Assembly: GCF_003233845.1 (NCBI RefSeq)
Contig: NZ_QKRB01000044.1
Coordinates: forward strand, 1 to 64,000
DNA: 64,000 nt
Direction: 5' to 3'
Source of the DNA: Paenibacillus sambharensis
GTDB lineage: Bacteria > Bacillota > Bacilli > Paenibacillales > Paenibacillaceae
Shown: positions 8,937 through 17,631 of the stretch, in pieces
How positions within the stretch are numbered: position 1 is the stretch's first letter
Layout: every line of letters begins with the position of its first letter
Program-made: the position numbers and the translations under genes
The notes under the pieces: model-generated
What the model was told of the DNA's origin: nothing
What the model saw: the letters and a program-made list of their open reading frames with translations, nothing else
The model's database searches: none

Positions 8937-9044
8937 TTAAACAAGCAGTGAGCGGCTGATGATAACCAGCAGAATGAAGAGTACCAGAATCGCCCCTGTG
9001 CTTGTGAAGCCTCCACCAAAGCCTGCGCCAACTCCATGTGTCAT
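8937..9044 (-). CDS. YjcZ-family sporulation microprotein (35 aa)
   Basis: A 35-residue ORF on the minus strand. It has a glycine-rich N-terminus (GVGAGFGGGF) followed by a single membrane helix (AILVLFILLVIIS). This Gly-rich plus ILLVII layout is characteristic of the YjcZ/YhjC-type sporulation proteins of Bacillales. AAGGAG precedes the ATG by about 11 bases. Confidence 0.82.
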   Translation of the reverse strand: MTHGVGAGFGGGFTSTGAILVLFILLVIISRSLLV

Positions 9045-9256
9045 CACGCGGTCACTCCTTTCTTTATTCGATAGACCATCTTATGCGGGGGGCACTATTC
9101 CGATTGTACGCCTGCCTTTAATTACAGGAGTTTCATCCTAAATAGGCGGAAGAAGCTGCCTGGGTAAATGGTGGACAAGCCTGCTTGAATGCTGAGTTGA
9201 TTGCGGTTCTTGACGGAGGGGAAGCTGTCATGTTACGATATCGACTATCCTTTATT

Positions 9257-9285
9257 TTGGCAGTATGGTAACATGGTAGTACATT
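9257..9285 (+). promoter_or_regulatory. Predicted sigma-A promoter of the his operon, with an overlapping inverted repeat
   Basis: TTGGCA and TACATT are 17 bases apart, about 30 bases before hisZ. An 8-bp inverted repeat (CATGTTAC at 9229-9236, GTAACATG at 9268-9275) straddles the -35 box, with its right arm inside the promoter spacer, a position suited to a repressor site. No T-box or leader peptide rich in His codons is visible. Confidence 0.6.
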
Positions 9286-9316
9286 AACACACTAAAGTGA
9301 CTGAAGGTGAATCGTG

Positions 9317-10555
9317 ATGTCCAAACCGAAAGTATTTGAAAAACCGACCGGTGTGAAGGACTATCTGCCGGAAGCGGTCTCCAAGCTGCGCCATATCGAG
9401 CGACATGTGCTGGATTGTATGCATCGCTGGGGATATGAACAGATCATGACACCTACAATGGAATATTACGATACAGTTGGCGTGGCTAGCAGCACGTCCG
9501 ACTCCAAGCTGTTCAAGCTGCTGAACAATCGGGGGACGACGCTTGTGCTGCGCTCTGATATGACGGCACCGATCGCGCGTGTAGTCTCTTCCTTGCTTAA
9601 AGAAGCTCCATTCCCGCTCCGTCTGTCCTATCATTCCAATGTGTTCAGAGCCATTGAGGAAGAGGCAGGCAGAGAGGCGGAGTTTTACCAGACGGGCGTG
9701 GAGCTCGTTGGGGACCCATCTGCAGAAGCGGATGCCGAAGTCGTGGCGCTTGCCATTGCATCCCTTAAGGCAGCAGGCGTACAGCGCTTCAAAATCGCTA
9801 TTGGCCATGTTGGCTTCCTGAATGGCTTATTCGAGGAAACCCTTCAAGGTCGGGACGGCGCACAGGAGGCGCTGAAGGCCTGCTTGCTGGGCCGCGATTA
9901 TGTGGGCTACCGCGAGCAGCTGCACAATCTGTCGCTGTCCGGTCCGGTGCGCCAGGAGCTTGAGGACATTCTTCGGTTAAGGGGCGGGCAGGAGGTCTGT
10001 GCGCAGGCGCTGAATCTCAGCAGCGACCCGACAGCCCGCGCATCGATTAACCATCTCTGTGAGATGTGGAATGTGCTGCAGGCGTATGGCGTAACCGAGC
10101 ATGTGCTCATTGACCTAACCATGATCGGTGATTTTTCTTATTATACGGGGATGACCTTTGAAGGGTATGCGGCAGATCTGGGCTTCCCTGTCGTAAGCGG
10201 CGGACGTTATGATAACCTGCTGAAGCAGTTTGGACGCCCGGCTCCGGCTACAGGCTTTGCGCTGAAAACCACCAGAATTGTGGAGCTGATCGGTGATGAC
10301 GCATCCGGAGAAGAACAGCGGATCCTTATCGGGTATAACGCAGCCGGCCGCGCAGAGGCGCTTAAGGAAGCCCTGATCCTAAGGGCTGATGGGCATACCG
10401 TTATAACCGAACAGATGGAGTCCAAGGACCGTCCTGCGGCTGATAGCTCGGGTCAGCTTGTCTATAAAGGAACGGCTTACGGATCCTATGCCGGGTTCTT
10501 CGGGAGCGAGCCGGAGCGGCTGACAGGACGACAAAGGGGGCTTGCAGACAAATGA
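9317..10555 (+). CDS. hisZ: ATP phosphoribosyltransferase regulatory subunit HisZ
   Basis: HisRS-like protein without tRNA synthetase activity that forms a hetero-octamer with the short HisG and makes it responsive to histidine. The 412-residue protein shows class II synthetase-like motifs (motif 2-like [10 protein letters not shown]; the C-terminal [12 protein letters not shown] block) but lacks the anticodon-binding domain of a full HisRS. The ATG at 9317 is spaced six bases from AAGGTGA; a GTG three bases earlier is less well spaced. It heads the his operon and overlaps hisG by four bases. Confidence 0.93.
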   Translation: MSKPKVFEKPTGVKDYLPEAVSKLRHIERHVLDCMHRWGYEQIMTPTMEYYDTVGVASSTSDSKLFKLLNNRGTTLVLRSDMTAPIARVVSSLLKEAPFPLRLSYHSNVFRAIEEEAGREAEFYQTGVELVGDPSAEADAEVVALAIASLKAAGVQRFKIAIGHVGFLNGLFEETLQGRDGAQEALKACLLGRDYVGYREQLHNLSLSGPVRQELEDILRLRGGQEVCAQALNLSSDPTARASINHLCEMWNVLQAYGVTEHVLIDLTMIGDFSYYTGMTFEGYAADLGFPVVSGGRYDNLLKQFGRPAPATGFALKTTRIVELIGDDASGEEQRILIGYNAAGRAEALKEALILRADGHTVITEQMESKDRPAADSSGQLVYKGTAYGSYAGFFGSEPERLTGRQRGLADK

Positions 10556-11193
10556 GCGGTAATGAGGAATTGTTGAAGGTAGCGATGCCGAAGGGCCGAA
10601 TCTACAAACAGGCCTCCAAGCTGTTCCGGGAGGCGGGCCTGCCGATACCAGAGGATTTTGACGATACACGGAGGCTGATTATCGAGGCTCCTGAAGCGGG
10701 TATGGCTTTCATCATGGCCAAGCCGGTGGATGTGCCAACTTATGTGGAATACGGCGTAGCTGATATCGGCATTGTCGGCAAAGATGTACTAATGGAAGAG
10801 AACAAGGATGTCTATGAGCTGCTCGATCTTGGTATTGCGAAGTGCCGGATGTCAGTCATTGGATTGCCGGACTGGAAGCCGGTTATTCATCCGCGTGTGG
10901 CGACCAAGTATCCGAACGTGGCGTCGCAGTATTTCCGGGAGCAGGGCCAGCAGGTGGAGGTTATTAAGCTGAACGGATCCATTGAGCTGGCGCCGCTGAT
11001 CGGACTGGCAGACCGGATCGTCGATATGGTGGAGACGGGGCAGACGCTGCGGGAGAACGGACTGGTGGAGATGGAATCCATCTTCGGCATTACGAGCAGA
11101 CTGATTGCCAACCGTGTCAGCTACCGGATGAAGAACGAGGCGATCCAAAGCTTGTGTGACCGGCTGCAGCAGACGATCTCGGCTAAGGTCTGA
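10552..11193 (+). CDS. hisG: ATP phosphoribosyltransferase catalytic subunit, short form
   Basis: First enzyme of histidine synthesis: joins ATP and PRPP to give phosphoribosyl-ATP. At 213 residues it is the short form that lacks the C-terminal regulatory domain, matching the presence of hisZ. Recognisable segments are the N-terminal AMPKGRIYK, the [12 protein letters not shown] block and the PRPP-binding [18 protein letters not shown] overlap with hisZ implies coupled translation. Its substrate PRPP is made by Prs, encoded just downstream of the operon at 16407. Confidence 0.96.
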   Translation: MSGNEELLKVAMPKGRIYKQASKLFREAGLPIPEDFDDTRRLIIEAPEAGMAFIMAKPVDVPTYVEYGVADIGIVGKDVLMEENKDVYELLDLGIAKCRMSVIGLPDWKPVIHPRVATKYPNVASQYFREQGQQVEVIKLNGSIELAPLIGLADRIVDMVETGQTLRENGLVEMESIFGITSRLIANRVSYRMKNEAIQSLCDRLQQTISAKV

Positions 11194-11241
11194 TAGACCG
11201 TTATAATAAGTGAACAAGAGTGATTTTGGGAGGGGTAGAGG

Positions 11242-12537
11242 ATGCGCATATTGGCTGCAGATCAATTTCAATTGAAGCGCGAGGTGGAGTACGGCACGCC
11301 TGAACAGAATGAGGCGGTCCGCCAGATCGTCGCAGCGGTTCAGAAGGAAGGGGACGCTGCCCTGCTGCGGTATACGGAGCAGTTCGACGGCGTGCGGCTC
11401 GAAGCCGGTTCCCTGCGTGTACCGGAAGAGGAGATACAGGCGGCTTATGATCGGGTGGATTCCGATTTTCTAATCGCGATCCGTGAGGCTGCTGTAAATA
11501 TCCGGGCCTTCCATGAGAAGCAAATGCGTAAATCGTGGATGGATCTGCAGCCGGACGGATCGATGCTGGGTCAGATTATGCGCCCGCTGAAGCGGGTTGG
11601 CCTGTATGTGCCGGGGGGCAAAGCAGCGTATCCTTCCTCCGTATTGATGAATGTCATCCCAGCCCAGGTTGCCGGTGTGCCGGAGATTGTGATGGTCACA
11701 CCGCCGTCTACAGGCGGCAAGGAAGGCATAGACCCTTACATACTCGTAACGGCGGCTGAAGCGGGTGTGAAGGAGATGTATCGCGTGGGCGGGGCGCAGG
11801 CCGTTGCCGCGCTCGCTTACGGCACGTCATCAATACCTCCAGTCGATAAAATATGCGGTCCCGGCAATATCTATGTCGCACTTGCCAAGCGGCTGGTCTT
11901 CGGTGCCGTCAATATCGACAGCATTGCCGGACCCAGTGAGATCATCGTGCTCGCGGACGATTCCGCAGACCCGTCCTATGTGGCAGCGGATCTCCTCTCC
12001 CAGGCCGAGCATGACGAGATGGCTTCCGCAATCCTGGTAACCCCATCGCAGAAGCTGGCTGAAGCGGTTGCGTCAGAGGTGGAGAAGCAGCTCGCTGAGC
12101 TGCCAAGAGAGGCGATTGCCCGCAGGTCAATCGATGATTATGGCGCGATCCTGACGGTAGGCTCGATTGAGGAAGGCATTGCCGTCGTTAACCGGCTTGC
12201 GCCGGAGCATCTGGAAGTGATGACAGAGGACCCGATGCGCTATCTGGGCATGATCGAGAATGCCGGGGCGATCTTCCTCGGCCCTTACAGCTCGGAGCCG
12301 GTTGGCGATTATTTTGCCGGTCCGAACCATATCATTCCCACTAATGGCACGGCGCGTTTCTCATCTCCGGTCAATGTGGATGATTTCCTTAAGAAATCAA
12401 GCCTGATTTATTATAGCAAGGAAGCCTTGATGGCAAGCGGCGAGAAGATTATAACGCTGGCCCGCCACGAAGGGCTGGAAGGCCACGCGAGAGCGGTAGA
12501 GATCCGACTGGAGCGTGAGGGCGGCAAGGGCAAATAG
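11242..12537 (+). CDS. hisD: Histidinol dehydrogenase
   Basis: Zinc enzyme that oxidises histidinol to histidine in two NAD-dependent steps. At 431 residues it has the full family length. Visible motifs are [18 protein letters not shown], the signature [18 protein letters not shown], the catalytic LAPEHLEVM (Glu-His pair near residue 326) and the zinc/substrate segment [13 protein letters not shown]. The ribosome site is GGGAGGGG. The gene follows hisG after 48 bases. Confidence 0.97.
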   Translation: MRILAADQFQLKREVEYGTPEQNEAVRQIVAAVQKEGDAALLRYTEQFDGVRLEAGSLRVPEEEIQAAYDRVDSDFLIAIREAAVNIRAFHEKQMRKSWMDLQPDGSMLGQIMRPLKRVGLYVPGGKAAYPSSVLMNVIPAQVAGVPEIVMVTPPSTGGKEGIDPYILVTAAEAGVKEMYRVGGAQAVAALAYGTSSIPPVDKICGPGNIYVALAKRLVFGAVNIDSIAGPSEIIVLADDSADPSYVAADLLSQAEHDEMASAILVTPSQKLAEAVASEVEKQLAELPREAIARRSIDDYGAILTVGSIEEGIAVVNRLAPEHLEVMTEDPMRYLGMIENAGAIFLGPYSSEPVGDYFAGPNHIIPTNGTARFSSPVNVDDFLKKSSLIYYSKEALMASGEKIITLARHEGLEGHARAVEIRLEREGGKGK

Positions 12538-12625
12538 AGCGAGAGTAGCTAGAGGTTAAACACGCAGGGGAGCGCGGGCAGCCCGCCCGCCTGCTTACAT
12601 TTTACAGGGAAAGAAGGGTCAACCG

Positions 12626-13222
12626 ATGACAGAGGCAAGACGTGCGGCGGACGTAGCGCGCAAGACGAACGAAACGGATATCAAGCTATCCTTTGCGGTG
12701 GATGGCACAGGCCAGTCCGAGATTGAGACCGATGTGCCGTTCCTGAATCATATGCTGGATTTGTTCACGAAGCATGGCCAGTTTGACCTGAAGGTTGAAG
12801 CGCGGGGGGATGTCGACATTGATGATCACCACACCGTAGAGGACATCGGCATCTGTCTCGGCCAGACGCTGCGGGAGGCGCTTGGTGACAAGCGGGGCAT
12901 TAAACGGTATGCCAGTGTGTTCGTCCCTATGGATGAGGCGCTGGCACAGGTCGTTATTGATGTGAGCAACCGGCCGCATTTCGAGTACCGGGCAGAGTAT
13001 CCGTCTTCGACGGTGGGCAGTTTTCATACCGAGCTGGTCCATGAGTTTCTGTGGAAGCTTGCGCTGGAGTCGCGCATCACGCTGCATGTCATTGTGCACT
13101 ACGGCAAGAACACCCACCACATGATCGAAGCGGTGTTCAAGGCTCTGGGACGTGCTATTGATGAAGCCACTACCATTGATCCACGCGTGCAAGGAGTGCC
13201 TTCGACGAAGGGAGTGCTGTAA
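12626..13222 (+). CDS. hisB: Imidazoleglycerol-phosphate dehydratase
   Basis: Manganese enzyme converting imidazole glycerol phosphate to imidazole acetol phosphate. The 198-residue monofunctional form carries the paired metal-binding motifs: FLNHMLDLFTKHG with DDHHTVEDIGI in the first half, and HEFLWKLA with HYGKNTHHMIEA in the second. It lacks the phosphatase domain of enterobacterial HisB; that job falls to the HisJ-type phosphatase at the end of the operon. The upstream gap of 88 bases contains only a ribosome site near its end. Confidence 0.97.
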   Translation: MTEARRAADVARKTNETDIKLSFAVDGTGQSEIETDVPFLNHMLDLFTKHGQFDLKVEARGDVDIDDHHTVEDIGICLGQTLREALGDKRGIKRYASVFVPMDEALAQVVIDVSNRPHFEYRAEYPSSTVGSFHTELVHEFLWKLALESRITLHVIVHYGKNTHHMIEAVFKALGRAIDEATTIDPRVQGVPSTKGVL

Positions 13223-13227
13223 GCATC

Positions 13228-13842
13228 ATGATTGCCATCATCGATTACGGCATGGGCAACCTGCACAGCGTCAGCAAGGCGATTGAACGGCTTGGTTATG
13301 AGGCAGTCCTAGCTTCGGATGAGGCGGCCATTATGTCTGCAGATGCCGCTATTCTTCCCGGTGTCGGGGCTTTCGGGGATGCAATGCAAAACCTTCGGGA
13401 TACCGGACTGGATGAGGTGACACAGCGCTATGCAGCCTCAGGAAAGCCGCTGCTTGGCATCTGTCTCGGCATGCAGCTGCTGTTCACCTCCGGTGAGGAG
13501 CACGGCGCCAATGCGGGCCTAGGCCTGCTGCCGGGCAGTGTGATCCGCTTCGAAGGCAGCTACAAGATACCGCATATGGGGTGGAACAAGCTGGAGTTCA
13601 GGCAGACCAGCCCGCTGTTCGAGGGCCTGACTGAAGGGCATGTATACTTCGTTCATTCCTTCCACGCACGACCGGAACGGGAAGAGCATTTGCTTGCGAC
13701 AACCGACTACTACCAGCATGTAACGGCAATTGTCGGAAGAGATAACATCTACGGCATGCAGTTTCACCCGGAGAAGAGCGGGGAGCTTGGTATGCAGCTG
13801 CTGGCTAACTTCCTTAAGCTCAGCGGCAGGCCGCAGGCGTAA
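13228..13842 (+). CDS. hisH: Imidazole glycerol phosphate synthase, glutaminase subunit
   Basis: Class I glutamine amidotransferase that feeds ammonia to HisF. The 204-residue protein has the nucleophile elbow GICLGMQLLF (Cys near residue 83) and the His-Glu pair in MQFHPEKSG, giving a complete triad. It starts five bases after hisB. In the usual Bacillales order hisA comes next; here a 106-base gap and then hisF follow. Confidence 0.97.
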   Translation: MIAIIDYGMGNLHSVSKAIERLGYEAVLASDEAAIMSADAAILPGVGAFGDAMQNLRDTGLDEVTQRYAASGKPLLGICLGMQLLFTSGEEHGANAGLGLLPGSVIRFEGSYKIPHMGWNKLEFRQTSPLFEGLTEGHVYFVHSFHARPEREEHLLATTDYYQHVTAIVGRDNIYGMQFHPEKSGELGMQLLANFLKLSGRPQA

Positions 13843-13948
13843 GGGCGGCTTTCGAGGGACAGCGCGACAATTAGGGAGCTGGTTACTGCGGGGCCGGGGC
13901 TATAGGAAGCTGCAAGCACCTGCAGCCTGTGAGAGGAGAAGATGACGG
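13843..13948 (+). other. hisH-hisF gap where hisA is normally found
   Basis: This 106-base stretch has no coding frame of note and no recognisable remnant of hisA; it ends with GAGAGGAGAAG, the ribosome site of hisF. A hisA gene would need about 730 bases. The rest of the pathway is intact around it. Confidence 0.7.
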
Positions 13949-14707
13949 ATGTTGGCTAAGCGTATTATACCCTGCCTTGATGTGAAGGACGGGCGGGTCG
14001 TGAAGGGCGTAAATTTCGTTAACCTGCGGGATGCCGGGGACCCGGTGGAGCTGGCGGCAACCTATGACCGGGAAGGCGCGGACGAGCTTGTGTTCCTGGA
14101 TATATCGGCATCTCATGAAGGAAGGGCGACGATGGTTGAGGTCGTTCGTCAGACAGCGGGTGAAATCACGATCCCGTTCACTGTAGGCGGGGGAATCGGC
14201 CATGTGGATGACATGAAGCGCCTGCTGCGGGCAGGTGCCGACAAGATCGGCATTAACACGGCGGCGATCCGCAGTCCTGAACTGGTTTCTGAGGGAGCAC
14301 GCAAATTCGGTTCGCAGTGCATCGTGGTAGCAATTGACGCGAAGTTTAACCCCGAGTGGGGCGAGTGGGAGGTCTATACTCATGGAGGCCGCAATGCGAC
14401 CGGGCTGAAGGCGCTGGAGTGGGTGAAGCGCGTCGAGTCGCTGGGAGCAGGCGAGATTCTGCTTACCAGCATGGATGCAGACGGGACGAAGGACGGCTTC
14501 GACCTGAAGCTGACACGTGCGGTTTCCGATCTGGTCTCCATCCCGGTTATCGCCTCAGGCGGAGCCGGCAGAATTGACCACTTCTACGATGTATTCGAAG
14601 AAGGTCATGCGGATGCAGGCCTTGCGGCTACGATTTTTCACTATAAGGAAATGACGATCGGCGAGGTCAAGGAAGACCTGCGGGGCAAAGGAGTGGAAGT
14701 GCGATGA
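13949..14707 (+). CDS. hisF: Imidazole glycerol phosphate synthase, cyclase subunit
   Basis: TIM-barrel enzyme that, with HisH, makes imidazole glycerol phosphate and AICAR. Both catalytic aspartates are present: one in [16 protein letters not shown] (near residue 11) and one in VVAIDAKFN (near residue 130). The 252-residue length is normal. It is HisF and not its homologue HisA, since HisA would begin with a PAIDIRGG-like motif. It overlaps hisIE by four bases. Confidence 0.97.
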   Translation: MLAKRIIPCLDVKDGRVVKGVNFVNLRDAGDPVELAATYDREGADELVFLDISASHEGRATMVEVVRQTAGEITIPFTVGGGIGHVDDMKRLLRAGADKIGINTAAIRSPELVSEGARKFGSQCIVVAIDAKFNPEWGEWEVYTHGGRNATGLKALEWVKRVESLGAGEILLTSMDADGTKDGFDLKLTRAVSDLVSIPVIASGGAGRIDHFYDVFEEGHADAGLAATIFHYKEMTIGEVKEDLRGKGVEVR

Positions 14708-15396
14708 GTACAGCGCTTGGGGAGCTGGAAAGCCAGATACGCTGGAATGAAGATGGACTGGTGCCAGCTATCGTACAGGATGCGGTAAGCAAGGAAGTGC
14801 TTATGCTGGCTTATATGAACCGGGAGTCGCTTGCAAGGTCCATTGAGTCCGGGGAGACCTGGTTCTGGAGCCGCTCGCGGGGCGAGCTGTGGCACAAGGG
14901 TGCGACCTCGGGTCATACGCAGCGGATTGTGTCCATGCACTATGATTGCGACGGGGATACTCTGCTGGTCCGTGCGGAGCAGAAGGGTGCGGCCTGTCAT
15001 ACCGGACAGTATACCTGCTTCTTCAACAGCATTCCGGTTGGAGGCGAGTCTGATCAGCCTACTACGGCTGCAGAGGCAGCAGGCGGGGATCGCTTCGGGA
15101 TGCTGAACGAGCTGGAGGCCATTATAGCCCGCCGCCATGCAGAACGGCCGGAGGGTACCTATACAACCTACCTGTTCGAGAAGGGTGTCGACAAGATTCT
15201 GAAGAAGATTGGCGAGGAGTCGGCTGAAGTCATCATCGCGGCCAAAAATCAGGATAACGATGAGCTGCGCAGCGAAGCGGCTGACCTTATTTTCCACCTG
15301 ATGGTGCTGCTGCGTGAACGGGGACTGCCGCTGGATGAAATCATGCGCGAGCTCGGGGCTCGCCATAACAAACCGACAACGAATAAAATGCGCTAA
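14704..15396 (+). CDS. hisI: Bifunctional phosphoribosyl-AMP cyclohydrolase / phosphoribosyl-ATP pyrophosphatase
   Basis: Fusion enzyme catalysing steps two and three of histidine synthesis. The N-terminal cyclohydrolase (about residues 1-120) has the [14 protein letters not shown] segment and the zinc/magnesium ligands in YDCDGD and CHTGQYTCF. The C-terminal MazG-like pyrophosphatase (about 130-230) has [24 protein letters not shown] and a LIFHLMVLL helix. The linker is about 15 residues. Translationally coupled to hisF. Confidence 0.96.
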   Translation: MSTALGELESQIRWNEDGLVPAIVQDAVSKEVLMLAYMNRESLARSIESGETWFWSRSRGELWHKGATSGHTQRIVSMHYDCDGDTLLVRAEQKGAACHTGQYTCFFNSIPVGGESDQPTTAAEAAGGDRFGMLNELEAIIARRHAERPEGTYTTYLFEKGVDKILKKIGEESAEVIIAAKNQDNDELRSEAADLIFHLMVLLRERGLPLDEIMRELGARHNKPTTNKMR

Positions 15397-15416
15397 GAAA
15401 GGCCGGTACTGACGCT

Positions 15417-16223
15417 ATGAAAATCGATTATCATACCCATCATGCACGCTGCGGACATGCGGTTGGCTCCCTTGAGGAGTACGTGATCAGGGGGATGGAA
15501 ATCGGCTTGGCGCAGATCGGTCTTTCCGATCATATGCCGCTGATTCATGTCAACCCTGCGACCTATCTGCCGGAGATGGCGATGCCGATGGACGAGCTGC
15601 CGCGTTATGTGGAGGAATGCCTCGAGCTGAAGGAGAAATATAAAGGCCGGATCGATATTCGTGTCGGTCTGGAAGGCGATTATATTGAAGGCTATGAAGA
15701 GGACATTGAACGAATCATCCGCGCGTATCCCTGGGACTACGTAATCGGTTCGGTTCATTTTCTCGGAGAATGGGATATTACCGACTTCCGCCAGACAGCG
15801 GGCTGGGAAGGACGTGACCGGATGGCGGTGTATGAGCAGTATTATGATGCCGTGCAGAAGGCAGCAGCCACCGGATTTTACGACTATATCGGACATATTG
15901 ACGTGATCAAGCGGTTCGGTTATGCGCCGGAGGGTGATGTCACTCATCTGGAAAATGCCGCGCTTGACGCGGTGAAGCGTCACGGGCTCGCGATTGAGCT
16001 GAATGCTTCAGGCCTGCGGATGCCTGCCGCTGAGATGTTCCCCTCCGCCCGTATGCTGCAGTATGCGTATGAGCAGGGGATTCCGGCGACCATTGGTTCG
16101 GATGCGCATCAGCCGGAGAGGCTTGGCCAATATTTGGAGGAAGCGCGTGCGCTTCTGAAAAAGGTCGGATATACGCAGTTAGCTACGTTTGACGGGCGAA
16201 AGCGCCTTCTAGTCGATTTTTGA
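15417..16223 (+). CDS. hisJ: Histidinol-phosphatase, PHP family
   Basis: Metal-dependent phosphatase of the PHP superfamily that hydrolyses histidinol phosphate. The 268-residue protein starts with the PHP metal site DYHTHHARCGHA, followed by GLSDHMPL, GLEGDYIEGYE and the C-terminal IGSDAHQPERLG, covering the expected metal ligands. It lies 20 bases after hisIE and is the last gene of the operon. It supplies the phosphatase missing from the short HisB. Confidence 0.94.
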   Translation: MKIDYHTHHARCGHAVGSLEEYVIRGMEIGLAQIGLSDHMPLIHVNPATYLPEMAMPMDELPRYVEECLELKEKYKGRIDIRVGLEGDYIEGYEEDIERIIRAYPWDYVIGSVHFLGEWDITDFRQTAGWEGRDRMAVYEQYYDAVQKAAATGFYDYIGHIDVIKRFGYAPEGDVTHLENAALDAVKRHGLAIELNASGLRMPAAEMFPSARMLQYAYEQGIPATIGSDAHQPERLGQYLEEARALLKKVGYTQLATFDGRKRLLVDF

Positions 16224-16247
16224 AAAATCGTGAAATCAATGTATAAT
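16220..16247 (+). promoter_or_regulatory. Predicted sigma-A promoter of prs
   Basis: TTGAAA and a perfect TATAAT are 16 bases apart, overlapping the end of hisJ. Initiation here would give a leader of about 150 bases before prs. Confidence 0.6.
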
Positions 16248-16406
16248 GATAATTGACAAGACGGGTGGTGGACTAGTTCTGCCTATGGAGGGCAGGCTTC
16301 GATTGTCCCGCTCGTAAAATCAGGGTCGTGCCGCTTGCAAGAGGCGGATAGACAGATAGAGCATGCATTCGCGCAAGGACCGGTCAAAATGTTCCAGGAG
16401 GGTATC

Positions 16407-17357
16407 ATGTTCAGCGATAAGGTGCGTATTTTCTCGGGTTCTTCGAACCCGCTGCTGGCCGAGAGAATCTGTGAGGAATTAGGGGTATCGCTCGGCAAAA
16501 TCAAAATTTCCCGCTTCAAGAGCGGTGAGGTCTATGTCCACTACGAAGAGACAATCCGTAACTGTGATGTATTCCTTGTCCAGTCGTTCTCACATCCGAT
16601 TAACGAAAATTTCGTAGAACTGCTTGTGATGATCGATGCAGCCAAACGTGCCTCAGCGCGTACCATCAATATCATTGTGCCGTATTACGGCTATGCGCGT
16701 CAGGAACGCAAGGCAGCACCGCGGGAGCCGATTTCGGCCAAGATGCTGGCAGATGTGCTGACAACGGTCGGTGTGGACCGTATCATTACGCTGGACCTGC
16801 ATGCACCGGCTATCCAGGGCTTCTTCAACATTCCGGTGGATCATTTGACTGCCCTTGACCTGATTAGCGATTATCTGAAGTCGAAAAATATCAAAAATCC
16901 GGTCGTGGTGTCGCCGGATGCAGGACGGGCATCGACAGCCGAGAAGCTGGCCAACTATCTGGATTCCCCGTTCGCGATTATGATCAAGAAGCGTCCTGCT
17001 CATAATGAGTCCGTCATTACCCACGTAATCGGAGATGTTGAAGGACAGACACCGATTATTATTGAGGACTTGATTGATACAGGGACGACGATCGTCAATG
17101 TTGTAGAGAGTCTGAAGGAACGCGGCGCGGAGGATATCTACGTATGCGCTACGCATCCGCTCTTCTCGGGCCCGGCTGTACAGCGGCTTGATCACCCGAA
17201 TATCAAGGAAGTTGTCGTGACCGATTCAATCTTCCTGCCGGAGCTGACCTCCGACCGGTTTAAGGTGATCTCGGTAGCGCCTATGCTGGCTGAAGCAACC
17301 CGGATTATTATCGAAGGCGGCTCCATCAGCACCCTGTTCAAGAACGCAGGAATCTAA
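16407..17357 (+). CDS. prs: Ribose-phosphate pyrophosphokinase
   Basis: Makes PRPP from ribose 5-phosphate and ATP; PRPP feeds HisG, purine, pyrimidine and NAD synthesis. The 316-residue protein has the family motifs VPYYGYARQERKAAPREPI, the PRPP-loop in VIVSPDAGR-type sequence (VVSPDAGRASTAEKLA) and the binding loop IIEDLIDTGTTIVNV. Two further in-frame ATGs lie upstream, but AGGAGG sits five bases before the ATG at 16407, which also gives the standard length. Many Bacillota have a second copy next to glmU; this is the his-linked one. Confidence 0.94.
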   Translation: MFSDKVRIFSGSSNPLLAERICEELGVSLGKIKISRFKSGEVYVHYEETIRNCDVFLVQSFSHPINENFVELLVMIDAAKRASARTINIIVPYYGYARQERKAAPREPISAKMLADVLTTVGVDRIITLDLHAPAIQGFFNIPVDHLTALDLISDYLKSKNIKNPVVVSPDAGRASTAEKLANYLDSPFAIMIKKRPAHNESVITHVIGDVEGQTPIIIEDLIDTGTTIVNVVESLKERGAEDIYVCATHPLFSGPAVQRLDHPNIKEVVVTDSIFLPELTSDRFKVISVAPMLAEATRIIIEGGSISTLFKNAGI

Positions 17358-17510
17358 GGGGCTGCCTTAGGGCAGAGCTTTCGCGAACGCGGTTTGCGGC
17401 ATACCCGGAACACGGAGGACTCTACTGCTTAGTGCGGCCGGCGGGGCAGGGTGCAGGCTGGCGGCTGGCAGCATTTCCGTGGTGCCGGGACAGTAAAGGA
17501 TTTGACCAGA

Positions 17511-17551
17511 GCGAATGTGCTGGCATGCTTCGGGCATGCCGGCGCATTCGC
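17511..17551 (+). repeat. Long 18-bp hairpin between prs and the TPR gene
   Basis: An almost perfect inverted repeat: arms GCGAATGTGCTGGCATGC and GCATGCCGGCGCATTCGC, with two G-U type positions and a five-base TTCGG loop. No T-run follows directly, so it is not a textbook terminator, although it could end prs transcription. It lies in a 275-base gap that otherwise holds only a TATAAT box at 17591. Confidence 0.75.
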
Positions 17552-17631
17552 TTACATACTTTGTTTGTGTATGGTGATCCTGCACTGTGTTATAATCGAA
17601 GCAAATTCGTCGTACGGGAGGTGCCTTGCGG

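Noticed and set aside
9100-9316. T-box or histidine leader before hisZ
   Set aside because: No T-box core (TGGNACCGCG-like), no His-codon run and no terminator/antiterminator pair could be found.
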